Assembly: GCA_964512995.1 (NCBI GenBank) | Contig: CAZELM010000003.1 | Span: 103,830 to 167,829 of the forward strand | Origin: CAZELM01 sp964512995 | GTDB lineage: Bacteria; CSSED10-310 | DNA: 64,000 nt | Reading direction: 5' to 3' | Shown: piece by piece, positions 18,332 to 27,263 of the stretch | Numbering within the stretch: position 1 is the stretch's first letter | Layout of the letters: each line of letters opens with the position of its first letter | The notes under the pieces: model-generated | Database searches by the model: none | What the model saw: the letters and a program-made list of their open reading frames with translations, nothing else | What the model was told of the DNA's origin: nothing | Made by a program: the position numbers and the translations under genes

Positions 18332-18994
18332 TTATTGAGAGATCAATGCAATATCATACAAAATCAAAAAGAACAGATTTCCGAGTGGCTGGAGATAATA
18401 TTTTTCCAATTGATTCTGAAAAACAAAGATGATGATGAATAATATCGGGAAACTATTTTGTTGGAGTTGCATGAATTTCAGGGAAGCTTGCGGAGACAGA
18501 AAAAGTTGTATGATGCTGGATCCATCGAGCGGAGGGATCGGTAACATGTTAAACAACATGAGAAACACATTAATGGAAATACTGATAGTCAGGATCCAGA
18601 TGATGTATTGAAAAAAGAGCGCTCCAGACCCATCTCCGGCAACGGTCAGAAGCAACCGAATCAACAAAGCAGAAAAAAAAGCCAACAGGAGGTTTGACAA
18701 GGGACCAGCCAGTGCAATGATCGCATCGTCACGAACTGGATTTCGAAGATTTCGAATGTCCACCGGCACCGGTTTCGCCCATCCAAATGCACCGGCACCG
18801 GAAATAGTGAGCAAAATCGGCAGAAGGATTGTGCCAAAAAGGTCAATGTGCATGATCGGATTCAGCGACATCCGTCCCAATCGCCTGGCCGTCGGATCAC
18901 CCAGGAAATTGGCGGTTGTTGCATGCGCCGCTTCGTGAAATGTCAGTGAGATCAGGATAACGATAATCGAAACAATGATAAATGCTGGATCCAA
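18332..18994 (-). CDS. Site-2 protease family (M50) membrane protein
   Basis: The 220-residue protein has four or five hydrophobic helices. The zinc-binding HEAAH motif is at about 20-24, and a second catalytic region NMLPIPPLDGSS lies near 148-159, where the Asp is the third metal ligand. There is no PDZ domain, matching the short YwhC/rhomboid-like M50B group often found beside scpA. The substrate is unknown. The start is TTG, with GGGGG about 9 nt upstream. Confidence 0.87.
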   Translation of the reverse strand: MDPAFIIVSIIVILISLTFHEAAHATTANFLGDPTARRLGRMSLNPIMHIDLFGTILLPILLTISGAGAFGWAKPVPVDIRNLRNPVRDDAIIALAGPLSNLLLAFFSALLIRLLLTVAGDGSGALFFQYIIWILTISISINVFLMLFNMLPIPPLDGSSIIQLFLSPQASLKFMQLQQNSFPILFIIIFVFQNQLEKYYLQPLGNLFFLILYDIALISQ

Positions 18995-19060
18995 TTCAAA
19001 AATCCCCCTCTGGACAGATCATACCCATTTCACATCCAACTTCAACCAAGAATATCCATT

Positions 19061-19972
19061 TCATTGTTTCTCACGTGTGCGAGGATGATGCGTAAAAACA
19101 ACAGATTTTAAATGTTCCTTGGACAGGTGCGTGTAAATTTCCGTTGTTGTGATTGAAGAATGGCCTAACATTTCCTGGACCGATCTCAAATCCGCTCCGT
19201 TTGTAACCAGATGAGTGGCAAAGGTGTGGCGGATGGTATGAGGGGAAATCGTAATGGGTGCTCCAGCTTCCAAAGCATATTTTCTGACAATGGTCCAGAC
19301 TGTGATCCGGCTTATTTTTTCACCGGACCGGTTCAGAAACAAATACGGTTGTGTTTCATTGTGTTTGATATAGAGCGGCCGGCTTTCTTTGATATAGCGC
19401 TGAATCCATTCAATCGCTGACTGCCCGACTGGAATCAGCCGTTCCTTTTTTCCTTTTCCCATACAACGGATAAACGCATGAGTCAGATGGAGATCGTGTA
19501 ATTTGATGTTGGTGAGTTCGGACACACGCATGCCAGTGGCGTATAATGTTTCAAGGATGGTTCGATTCCGGATGCCATCGCGGGTAGACGTATCAGGGCA
19601 TTGGAAAATGCGATCAACCCAATGAAGGCTAATCTGTTTTGGCAGTCGTGGTGGAGAGTAATGGATGGATATATCTTCGCTTGGATCATCCAGCAAGGCA
19701 TTTTCTTCGATAAGAAACCGGCAAAAGGTTCGAATTGCGGAAAGTTTGCGTGCGATGCTGCGAGCTGACAACCCAGATTGTTGAAGATTTTTCAAGAATT
19801 CCCGGATACTCTCCGAGGTGAAATCATCGAGTGTTTTCAGATTGGGAGTGTTTTTGAGAAATGAATTCAGATCATTGGAATAGGAGCGTAGGGTATTGCG
19901 GGAAACACCACGCTCTACAATAAGATGATTGAGGAAATTCTGGAGATGCTTATTGAGATATATCAGCGTGAT
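19061..19972 (-). CDS. Tyrosine recombinase XerC/XerD, unusual start
   Basis: The catalytic domain is complete: Arg in TGMRVSEL, Lys in GKGKKERLIPV, the H-x-x-R of HTIRHTFATHL, then GHSSITTTEIYTHL with the nucleophilic Tyr. The core-binding SAM-like domain is also encoded in frame (LNKHLQNFLNHLIVERGVSRNTL), but upstream of a TTG at 19795 there is no ATG, GTG or TTG before the stop at 19997-19999. Starting at 19795 would delete that domain. GGAGG lies 6 nt before an ATC at 19970-19972 and 12 nt before a CTG at 19964-19966, so one of these may be the start. A short ATG frame at 20000 overlaps it. XerC and XerD cannot be separated here. Confidence 0.8.
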   Translation of the reverse strand: MTLIYLNKHLQNFLNHLIVERGVSRNTLRSYSNDLNSFLKNTPNLKTLDDFTSESIREFLKNLQQSGLSARSIARKLSAIRTFCRFLIEENALLDDPSEDISIHYSPPRLPKQISLHWVDRIFQCPDTSTRDGIRNRTILETLYATGMRVSELTNIKLHDLHLTHAFIRCMGKGKKERLIPVGQSAIEWIQRYIKESRPLYIKHNETQPYLFLNRSGEKISRITVWTIVRKYALEAGAPITISPHTIRHTFATHLVTNGADLRSVQEMLGHSSITTTEIYTHLSKEHLKSVVFTHHPRTREKQ

Positions 19973-20022
19973 CTTCTGCCTCCACAGAATATTCTGTCAT
20001 GATGTTTTCGACAACAAAACGG

Positions 20023-20874
20023 TCAGGATGATTTCTTGGTGCTGGGTTTGAGAAAAGGTAAGGGAAGGATTTCTTTCATCACTGGTTCCCCAATGATCTG
20101 ACTGATAGCGCCACTTGTACCGAATTGCGTCAGTGTGAGGGTGTTTTCATATCGGACCGGTGGCTTCTGCTCCTGATCCGGTTTGGATTTATTAACTGAG
20201 GTTGTCAGACTGGTATGAACCACTTTGATGAGGCCACCGAATGGAATTTTCCCGTCAATATAATACTCCGTCGTACTTTCTGTCATGTCTTCCAGATTCA
20301 GAAATCCCAGATTTACTCCGGAAGAAAAAACACGGCTGCTCTTTATCCCTTTTCCGATCACTTCCTGCCCATTGAGGGTCATTCGTAATTCCGGGAGTTC
20401 GGTTGTCGTCGGCGCTGTCTGATCTTTAACATTTCCGAATCGACGGGATTTGGTGCTTTCAACAAATGTTGGCGCATATCGTTTGAGATGCTGAGCGGGG
20501 ATTTCTTCGGGGGTCTGGGAGTTTTCCTGGATAATGATCCGTTTGATTTCTCCCCAAAATTGAAAGCCATCCTGAGCACTGAAATTTTTCTGTTCTTCGG
20601 CCAGAAATTTGGTAATCCGTATGAGTTCCGGACTGTCCTCCCGAATCTCAATCCAATAATACGGCTTATTATCAACCATTTCCTTGCCGACAGATGCAAC
20701 TTTCAATATACCTGTAAATTCGTTTCCTTCAGAGTCTTTGCTGATTTTATCATAGAGCACCCATGAGCCATCCGGCCAGAGTGTTGCCTGAGGAACCTCC
20801 GATCTGCTGCAACCGATAAACGCTGACACTATGACACTTAGCAAAATCGCTATGTTTCGCTGAATCCGTTGCAT
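20023..20874 (-). CDS. Predicted lipoprotein of unknown function
   Basis: The 283-residue product has a lipoprotein signal (basic start, hydrophobic core, then AFIGC with the lipidated Cys at about residue 22). The mature part is mixed alpha/beta with no motif I recognise. It includes a segment about a hydrolysable-looking repeated beta strand pattern (YWIEIREDSPELIRITKF). The ATG at 20874 follows GGAGG by 5 nt; an upstream ATG (20898) precedes the site. It lies between xer and rpsT on the same strand. Confidence 0.6.
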   Translation of the reverse strand: MQRIQRNIAILLSVIVSAFIGCSRSEVPQATLWPDGSWVLYDKISKDSEGNEFTGILKVASVGKEMVDNKPYYWIEIREDSPELIRITKFLAEEQKNFSAQDGFQFWGEIKRIIIQENSQTPEEIPAQHLKRYAPTFVESTKSRRFGNVKDQTAPTTTELPELRMTLNGQEVIGKGIKSSRVFSSGVNLGFLNLEDMTESTTEYYIDGKIPFGGLIKVVHTSLTTSVNKSKPDQEQKPPVRYENTLTLTQFGTSGAISQIIGEPVMKEILPLPFLKPSTKKSS

Positions 20875-20925
20875 GTAAACCTCCGGTTTCCTATCCAAAA
20901 ACCAGCACTTTCTTACGATGAACGC

Positions 20926-21201
20926 CTACGAATTTTTTACAGCCAGAAATTGTATATTGCGATTGAGTCTTGATTTTGTCCGGGAAGCTGTATTTCGATG
21001 AATGATCCCTTTGGCGGCCATCCGGTCAACGATGGGCACCATGACCTGAAATTTGGCACGAGCTTCTTCGAGATTCCCTGAACTCAGAGCGTTTCGGACA
21101 CCTTTTATGGCATTTCGAACACGTGTTCGTTTTGCCTTGTTCCGAAGAGTTCTTACTTTATCCTGTCGTATTCTTTTGATCGCTGATTTGTGATGCGCCA
21201 T
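20926..21201 (-). CDS. rpsT: 30S ribosomal protein S20
   Basis: The 91-residue, strongly basic, helical protein begins MAHHKSAIKRIRQDKVRTLRN and has the conserved KGIIHRNTASRTKSRLNR C-terminal segment. It binds 16S rRNA early in small-subunit assembly. GGAGG is upstream of the ATG with a long A-rich spacer. It stands alone between the lipoprotein and the methyltransferase genes. Confidence 0.97.
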   Translation of the reverse strand: MAHHKSAIKRIRQDKVRTLRNKAKRTRVRNAIKGVRNALSSGNLEEARAKFQVMVPIVDRMAAKGIIHRNTASRTKSRLNRNIQFLAVKNS

Positions 21202-21309
21202 AAATTTTTTTCCTCCAGAAATCCAAAATGGCTAAGGTCCAGGCAGCTTATGTAGCACTGTCACGAAAGATATTCAAGTATAAAGATAATGATATTCGGA
21301 AATCCGGGA

Positions 21310-21846
21310 TTATTTTGAGTCATAGAACGTTCTCCGCCGAATAGCCTCGTACAGAACAATCGAACATGAAACCGCCACATTCAAAGATCCTTTATATCCG
21401 AACATCGGAATTTCAACCGCATAATCACAGAGATCCAAAATTTCCTGGGAAATACCTTCGATTTCGTATCCAAAAACGAGACAAATGGGATATGCCATCG
21501 GGACATCCCAGAGCGACATACTTTCATCGGTATGCTCAACCGCCAGGATTGCAACTTGTTGTGATCGCAGCCTGCGGATTGTTTCTGCCGCATCCCCGGA
21601 ATACTCCCATGGAACCGTGCTTTGTGAACCAAGCGCCGTCTTTGTGATCTCTTTCCGAGGTGGATACCCGGTGATACCACACAGATACAGCTTCGATACC
21701 CGGGCTGCATCCGCTGTCCGGAAAATCGCTCCCACATTATATAAACTCCGGACATTATCCAGAAGAATGTAGATCGGAAATCGTTCCACCTGACCGGTTC
21801 GCCATGTATCCGGTGGGTGCGTGCAGCGTGTCAGGATTTTTTTCAT
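21310..21846 (-). CDS. TrmH/SpoU-family RNA 2'-O-methyltransferase
   Basis: The 178-residue protein has the three SpoU motifs: LDNVRSLYNVGAIFRTAD, then CLVFGYEIEGIS and MFGYKGSLNVAVSCSIVLYEAIRR. These make the trefoil-knot SAM site. The length corresponds to a catalytic domain without the N-terminal substrate-binding domain of TrmH or RlmB. Whether it modifies tRNA or rRNA is not clear. No good ribosome-binding site is seen. Confidence 0.88.
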   Translation of the reverse strand: MKKILTRCTHPPDTWRTGQVERFPIYILLDNVRSLYNVGAIFRTADAARVSKLYLCGITGYPPRKEITKTALGSQSTVPWEYSGDAAETIRRLRSQQVAILAVEHTDESMSLWDVPMAYPICLVFGYEIEGISQEILDLCDYAVEIPMFGYKGSLNVAVSCSIVLYEAIRRRTFYDSK

Positions 21847-21878
21847 TCAGGAGTTGTTCTCACGTCCCATGATAACGG

Positions 21879-23069
21879 TCAGTCTGTCTGCGTAATGGAG
21901 TTCCATGGAATCAGAGAAAGCCGGCGTACGGCTTCCTGCAGAATATCCGATGGCTGAAAAATGGTGGCTCGCAGATATCCTTCCCCGGCAGGCCCAAACC
22001 CGATCCCCGGTGTGAGCATAATACGCGCCTGTTCCAGGATGATTTTGGCTGCTTTTCGTGAATCAGCGATCGGGCTTCTGAACCATGCATACGGAGTATT
22101 CTGTAAGCTCGTTACGCAGATGTTCATTTGTTTTAGTCCCGAAACCAGCACATCCCGTCGCTGGCCATAGATCTCCATATTGTTCCGGACTTCTCGTATG
22201 ACTTCATCTGAAGTCAACGCCGCCAGTGCTCCTGCCTGGATATATTCCGAGACCCCTGAATCCCGATTGGAGCGAAACCGTTTCCATGCATCCCGAGCCG
22301 CTTTGTTCTTGATAATCACCCAACTGATCCTGTCGCCGGTCATGGAAAAAGGCTTGGAAAAGCTTCCGATCTCAATCCCTGCCGTTTCTCCGCCCGGTAT
22401 GCTGAAAATGCTGAAAGCACCAGAGCCTGTATTGCCAGGAATGAAATCCGAATAAGCAATATCATGAACGACCATGGCTGATCGCCGGATGGCGGTTTCA
22501 ATCATCGATGCGATGTAATCGGATGTTGCCAATGCTCCAGTTGGATTATTGGGATAGCACATATATATCAAAGCCAGCGATTCATTGCCGATATCCGATT
22601 CGTTCAAGACCGGGCGATAATTGTTTTCAGGAGTGCCGGTCAGGAAGTGAATCCGCTGACCTCGAAACACCGTTGCGTCACAATATACCGGATAAGCCGG
22701 ATCGAGTATGGCGGCAACATCACCGGGATTGCCGAATACCGCACTGATATCAAACAAGTCCGTTTTCGCTCCCATACCAATGAAAATGTCATCCGGAGCG
22801 ACGGGGACATGGAATCGTTGCCAGTAATAATCTGAAAGTGCTTCCCGCAGGGATAATCGTCCCATCACGGAAGGGTAACCATGATAATGGGTTCGATGTT
22901 CACTTCGGATGGCTTCACGGATTGCCTGCGGAGTGGGAATGTCAGGATCTCCGATGGCCAGAGAAATCACATCTCCGCGTACATCATCCGGTAAGTTTCG
23001 ATACGTATCATCCAGATCCTGGAAAAGATAGGGTTTATTCCAGCTTAAAAAACCATTGTTAAGTTTCAT
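21879..23069 (-). CDS. LL-diaminopimelate aminotransferase-like PLP enzyme
   Basis: This is a fold-type I aminotransferase of 396 residues. It shows LAIGDPDIPTP at 37-47, PNNPTG at 173-178, the PLP-contacting D203 and Y206, and the Schiff-base lysine K239 in GSFSKPFSMTG. The N-terminus with SYLF-like PYLFQDLDD resembles DapL, which makes LL-diaminopimelate from tetrahydrodipicolinate in lysine and peptidoglycan synthesis. The family also includes aspartate and other aminotransferases, so DapL is a best guess. It is 30 bp downstream of a small Cys-containing gene. Confidence 0.8.
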   Translation of the reverse strand: MKLNNGFLSWNKPYLFQDLDDTYRNLPDDVRGDVISLAIGDPDIPTPQAIREAIRSEHRTHYHGYPSVMGRLSLREALSDYYWQRFHVPVAPDDIFIGMGAKTDLFDISAVFGNPGDVAAILDPAYPVYCDATVFRGQRIHFLTGTPENNYRPVLNESDIGNESLALIYMCYPNNPTGALATSDYIASMIETAIRRSAMVVHDIAYSDFIPGNTGSGAFSIFSIPGGETAGIEIGSFSKPFSMTGDRISWVIIKNKAARDAWKRFRSNRDSGVSEYIQAGALAALTSDEVIREVRNNMEIYGQRRDVLVSGLKQMNICVTSLQNTPYAWFRSPIADSRKAAKIILEQARIMLTPGIGFGPAGEGYLRATIFQPSDILQEAVRRLSLIPWNSITQTD

Positions 23070-23099
23070 CCGATACCGATGCTTCCTGATCGTGAATCA

Positions 23100-23282
23100 T
23101 TATTTAAAACAACCCAGTTGACATACTCTGATTTTGATGTGCAGCGTATTCGCCGCCTGACCGATCTCCATCGGGGTTATGCCCAATTTTTCAGCCAATT
23201 TCAGGGCTGCCGAGCACGAAATCTCTCCATTTTGAGAGATCTGCTGAACCTGTTCCAATATCGATGACTGATCCTGTGGCAT
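23100..23282 (-). CDS. Small conserved-type protein with C-terminal CQLGCF motif
   Basis: The 60-residue product has a helical N-terminus (SSILEQVQQISQNGEISC) that could be a small helix-turn-helix, then LAEKLGITPMEIGQAANTL and ends KIRVCQLGCFK. AAAGGAGG lies 4-5 nt before the ATG, and the gene begins 10 bp after the deaminase stop, so it is in an operon. I remember similar short proteins with this ending in other bacteria, but no function is known to me. The two cysteines and the strong ribosome-binding site make a real gene likely. Confidence 0.6.
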   Translation of the reverse strand: MPQDQSSILEQVQQISQNGEISCSAALKLAEKLGITPMEIGQAANTLHIKIRVCQLGCFK

Positions 23283-23292
23283 GCTGCCTCCT

Positions 23293-24690
23293 TTATTTTT
23301 TAAGCAAATAGTTTTTTCCGGTTCGTCGGGATGCGGTTTCCAGCAGCCGCCCGGCAATGTGATCGAGATGGTTCCGGATCTCTGAGATGTTCAGAGAAGT
23401 GAACTGGCCGGCCTGCAGGACAACATGACCCTGGATGATCACGGAATGGGCTCGGTGAGAAGTGCCGGTAAGTATTAATCCGCCAACCAGATCATGAACT
23501 CCCCCAAAATCAATGCCGTCTGTCGAAAACAATGCGATATCCGCGGGCCGTCCCGGTGCCAGAACGCCGATATTGTCGAATCCCAACACAGCGGCTCCAC
23601 CTTCTGTACCTAAAACGAAAGCATCCTCCACCGTCATGGAATCCGCGCCTTTGGTGACACGTTGCAAAAACAGAGCCTGCCGCAATTCTCCCAACATATC
23701 CGATGAGTCATTCGATGCGGAGCCATCGACGGCCAAACCGACAGGTGCTCCTGCGGCCATGAGTTCGATAATGGGAGCGATACCGGATCCCAATCGCATA
23801 TTGGACGATGGGCAATGGGCGACTCCGGTACCCGTCTCTCCAAATAGCCGGATTTCCTGTTCGTTAAGGTGTACACAGTGGGCAAACCAGACATCGGAGC
23901 CGATCCAGCCCAGGCGTTCCATCAACGCCACCGGACGACATCCGAACCGGCGCAGGCAATACTGTTGCTCATCGATTGTTTCTGCCAGATGAGTATGCAA
24001 GCGGACGTTATAGGTTCGAGCCAATTCTGCGGTGGCTCGCATGGAATTCTCCGAAACCGAGAAGGGTGAGCAGGGAGCCAGTGCGATGCGCCTCATGGAT
24101 CGAGGACCCGGATCATGGTATTTCTCGATCAGCCGCTGGCAGTCTTTCAGAATGACATCTTCGGACTGGACAACGGAATCCGGGGGCAGACCACCTTGGC
24201 TCTGCCCCAGAGACATGGATCCGCGTGTTGCAATAAATCGGATTCCGCTCTGAGCCGCAGCGGCGAACTGCAGATCAATCAATTCCGGATGCGATGCTTC
24301 CGGGAATAGGTAATGGTGATCCGTGGTACAGGTGCAACCGGTTTGGATCAGTTCAGCCATCGCCGCCAGAGAACTCCAGTAAACACCCTCCTCATCCAGA
24401 CCCTGCCAGACCTGGTAGTGCTCCTTCAACCATGGAAAGAGTGCTGCATCCTGCATTCGTGGTATCGCTCGAGTTAGCATCTGATAGAAATGATGATGGG
24501 TGTTCACCAGACCCGGAATGGCAACACAGTTTGTTCCATCGATCACGTCCGCTTCAGGCTCATTCAGGCCATGCCCGATCTCCGATATGTCGGTATCGGT
24601 GATGAGAATGTCGACAGGAGCGGTTTCAGCCCCGTTGACAGTGGGCGCGTAAATCGCTTTCAGATTTTTAATCAGTATTTTGGCTTTCAT
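23293..24690 (-). CDS. Amidohydrolase: 8-oxoguanine / guanine-type deaminase
   Basis: The 465-residue amidohydrolase has metal ligands HTHHHF-like (NTHHHFYQM at about 63-71), HLAETIDE (about 235-242), HCVHL (about 271-275) and the D in AVDGSASND (about 319-327). The RGSMSLGQSQGGLPPDSVV segment is characteristic of the 8-oxoguanine deaminase / hydroxyatrazine group. It is therefore more likely a purine-derivative deaminase than an S-adenosylhomocysteine deaminase (MtaD), although that is possible. It follows the RNase Z-like gene and precedes the 60-residue gene, all closely spaced. Confidence 0.75.
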   Translation of the reverse strand: MKAKILIKNLKAIYAPTVNGAETAPVDILITDTDISEIGHGLNEPEADVIDGTNCVAIPGLVNTHHHFYQMLTRAIPRMQDAALFPWLKEHYQVWQGLDEEGVYWSSLAAMAELIQTGCTCTTDHHYLFPEASHPELIDLQFAAAAQSGIRFIATRGSMSLGQSQGGLPPDSVVQSEDVILKDCQRLIEKYHDPGPRSMRRIALAPCSPFSVSENSMRATAELARTYNVRLHTHLAETIDEQQYCLRRFGCRPVALMERLGWIGSDVWFAHCVHLNEQEIRLFGETGTGVAHCPSSNMRLGSGIAPIIELMAAGAPVGLAVDGSASNDSSDMLGELRQALFLQRVTKGADSMTVEDAFVLGTEGGAAVLGFDNIGVLAPGRPADIALFSTDGIDFGGVHDLVGGLILTGTSHRAHSVIIQGHVVLQAGQFTSLNISEIRNHLDHIAGRLLETASRRTGKNYLLKK

Positions 24691-24705
24691 TTCGATATGT
24701 CCACA

Positions 24706-25494
24706 TTAATCATGATTGACTGAAACAATCTCCAGATCAGAAGGAATAATAATATTGCCTCCAAAAGCCGAAGATGCCTGGTCTGCATAATCCGTTGGCG
24801 TTACTCCCGATGAAAGTTCCAGATGGATGAGCGCCAGTGTTTGGGCTTCTGCGTCTTTGGCAATCATGCCGGCTTCGTGAGCAGTACTGTGGCAATACCG
24901 CTCCGCTCGCTCTCTCTCTGATTCCAGATAGGTCGCTTCGTGGATCAACATATCGGTTTGAAAGGCGAGTTGAGAAATGGTGCTGCAGGGACGGGTGTCA
25001 CCGGAAAAAACGATGGAACGGGAACTGGGTAAATCATGGATGCGATACGCCCGTGATGCGCGGGTGTGCTCTCCAGGCGCAGCGGTTATCAGAAGATCTT
25101 CTGCGGACCAGACAGCAGTATGACACTCGGAACGAACTGGGATGCGCTTAATGGCAAAACTGCGCACATCGTTTTCGATGCCATGCGATAACAATTGGGC
25201 GTCCAGGTGATCAAATTCATCATCGGGCGCGGCAATGGAAATCGTTTGCGTTCTGCCTCCCAAAAACATATGAAACAGCAAAGCAGGCAACCCGTAACAA
25301 TGATCGATATGGAGATGTGTCAGCAAGATGAGATCTAATTGATTGGGATCGAAACCAAGTCTCAGCAATTTGCCTGCAGTGTTCCCTGAGCAATCGATCA
25401 GAATGGATCGGCTGTGCGTCTGCACAAAGATCGACGTATTATCCCGATCGGATGTAACGAATGCGCTGGATGTTCCTAAAAATCCGATTTTCAT
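24706..25494 (-). CDS. Metallo-beta-lactamase-fold hydrolase, RNase Z-like
   Basis: The 262-residue protein has the metal motif HLHIDH (H60, H62, D64, H65), SGDTRP with a metal Asp, and HEATYL; the C-terminal ALIHLE is also typical. This is the RNase Z/ElaC-type fold, which cleaves the 3' trailer of pre-tRNA or acts as a phosphodiesterase. The usual exosite arm seems shortened, so substrate is uncertain. I take the ATG at 25494 and not the TTG at 25500. The start lies 2 bp past the upstream TPR gene's stop. Confidence 0.78.
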   Translation of the reverse strand: MKIGFLGTSSAFVTSDRDNTSIFVQTHSRSILIDCSGNTAGKLLRLGFDPNQLDLILLTHLHIDHCYGLPALLFHMFLGGRTQTISIAAPDDEFDHLDAQLLSHGIENDVRSFAIKRIPVRSECHTAVWSAEDLLITAAPGEHTRASRAYRIHDLPSSRSIVFSGDTRPCSTISQLAFQTDMLIHEATYLESERERAERYCHSTAHEAGMIAKDAEAQTLALIHLELSSGVTPTDYADQASSAFGGNIIIPSDLEIVSVNHD

Positions 25495-25496
25495 GA

Positions 25497-27170
25497 TCAA
25501 GGTTCTTTATTGAGAGATGCCAATCCGCGTTGCGCCAGATCGTTTTCAGAATCCAGTTTCAAGGCTTTCATGTATTCTTCTTTCGCTTTGGGAATATCGC
25601 CAAATGTATAGTGGATCAGACCGGCCAATGCCAGCAAGTGAGCATTCGTTCCAAATCGTTCCAGACAGTGTTCCTGAAGTAACCGGGACATGATTCGAAG
25701 CCGACGATTCTGGGTCATGGTATAGATCAGCTTATAGTGGTATTCGGGGAAATTGGAGTCCAGATAGATGGCGAATTTCAGATAGATGATCGCCAGTATC
25801 GGACGTTTGGTTTTCATGGCGTCCTGATATCGCTTGTGGCAGCTTGCGGCCATTTTCATTTTTTTCTCAACATCAATCAATGCCTGAATAGCATCGAACT
25901 GTTTTCGGATGGAGTCGTTTATCAGGATTGTCCGGCTTTCTTCCAGCATGGCCATATAGGAAGCCACATACTCACTGGTATATTTGGAGATAAAGGGTCT
26001 GAAGGCAGTGACCTGGTCGATTTTTTCACGATAGGATGATTCGATTTCATTTTTTGAACAATGATTGTCGACTTCCAAAATCAGGTATGGGTCCCAATGA
26101 AATCCTGATTTTATTTTTGCCAACAGAAAGTTTCGGGCTTCATCATCACTCTTGATTGATTTGGGTGATTTTTCAATGGATTCCTGGGAGAGCAGCTTTT
26201 CAACCTCCTCATTCAGCGCTTGGTCCAACTCCGAGAGTTCCGCGCTGACCTGGTTCTTTTGTTGAGGAGGTTCCGGAGACGGTTTTGGTGTTTCTGGTTT
26301 TGGAGTGTCGGGTTTTGGGGGCGGAATTTCCGCTTCCGTAATCTGTGGGGGCTTTTCCGGCGCAAAACCCTTTCGGCGATAATGTGCTCGTATCAGTCCA
26401 ACCGATGTAAATCCCAGAATAATCCGAGCAGTCAACTCCAATCCAAGACCCTCATACATGATGATATCCCGAATGGGAATTTTTTTCCGGATGACCTTCA
26501 GAATGCGCTGCTCAATCGCGGTCAGTTGGATAACCTGACTCAGATGTTGGTTGACAGGAACCTGTTCTACCATGGTGTCTGGATCTTCCATCAACTCACG
26601 TAAACCAACCGGATCCGGACAGGTCTTCACTTCCCGTAAAATCATCTCGGGAATGGATCGCTGAACTTTCAGGGCGGGATCGAATTTGGGAACGTCGGAG
26701 AGTTCCATCACATAATCCCCATCGCGCCAGGACATGAGATCGTGAAGGATTCGGCGCACTCTGCGATGCATGAATTCTTCTATTTCGTTCGGCTGCATCG
26801 AACCCTTCTGTATCTGTTCCGACAGCAGACTGATTGTCGTCGTAGAAGATATATTTGCATTTTGCGACACTTTTTGGCCGTAATCTTCTTCCACAATCCC
26901 CATCTCATACAAGATCCATGCAGGGGAGTCATGTGGATCATTGGATTTCGCTGCAATCAATTTCCCCGCACGGAATTGGAGGCTTTTCACAACGCCTTTC
27001 AGACTGCATGTGATCATGCCATCCATGCCTGTTCTTGCACCAAAATATAGCAATTCTGCAAGCGTGATATCGGTCAATTTCCCCTGTTTGACACGTAGCT
27101 GATCGGTATCATCGGGAGGTGGGGTTCCTTCCGGTCGATGCTTCAGATTTGGATCCATTTTTTCGCTCAT
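25497..27170 (-). CDS. DUF4388 / J-like / TPR protein (second copy)
   Basis: The 557-residue product has the same order as the protein at 12403. DUF4388-like at the N-terminus (GKLTDITLAELLYFGARTGMDG) is followed by a helical region, a Pro-rich linker (about 270-305), a J-domain-like segment (DPYLILEVDNHCSKNEIESSYRE) without HPD, and TPR-like repeats to the end. It is probably a cytoplasmic scaffold. The start is uncertain: I chose the ATG at 27170 with AGAAG upstream, but ATG at 27191 and TTG at 27194 are in frame. Confidence 0.62.
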   Translation of the reverse strand: MSEKMDPNLKHRPEGTPPPDDTDQLRVKQGKLTDITLAELLYFGARTGMDGMITCSLKGVVKSLQFRAGKLIAAKSNDPHDSPAWILYEMGIVEEDYGQKVSQNANISSTTTISLLSEQIQKGSMQPNEIEEFMHRRVRRILHDLMSWRDGDYVMELSDVPKFDPALKVQRSIPEMILREVKTCPDPVGLRELMEDPDTMVEQVPVNQHLSQVIQLTAIEQRILKVIRKKIPIRDIIMYEGLGLELTARIILGFTSVGLIRAHYRRKGFAPEKPPQITEAEIPPPKPDTPKPETPKPSPEPPQQKNQVSAELSELDQALNEEVEKLLSQESIEKSPKSIKSDDEARNFLLAKIKSGFHWDPYLILEVDNHCSKNEIESSYREKIDQVTAFRPFISKYTSEYVASYMAMLEESRTILINDSIRKQFDAIQALIDVEKKMKMAASCHKRYQDAMKTKRPILAIIYLKFAIYLDSNFPEYHYKLIYTMTQNRRLRIMSRLLQEHCLERFGTNAHLLALAGLIHYTFGDIPKAKEEYMKALKLDSENDLAQRGLASLNKEP

Positions 27171-27263
27171 TTTTTCTTCTACTTTCAACATCAAGACGAT
27201 TTCTCTTACTGACTGAAAGAATGATATGTAAGAAGTCAGTATAACACCATTTTGAGTAGAAAT

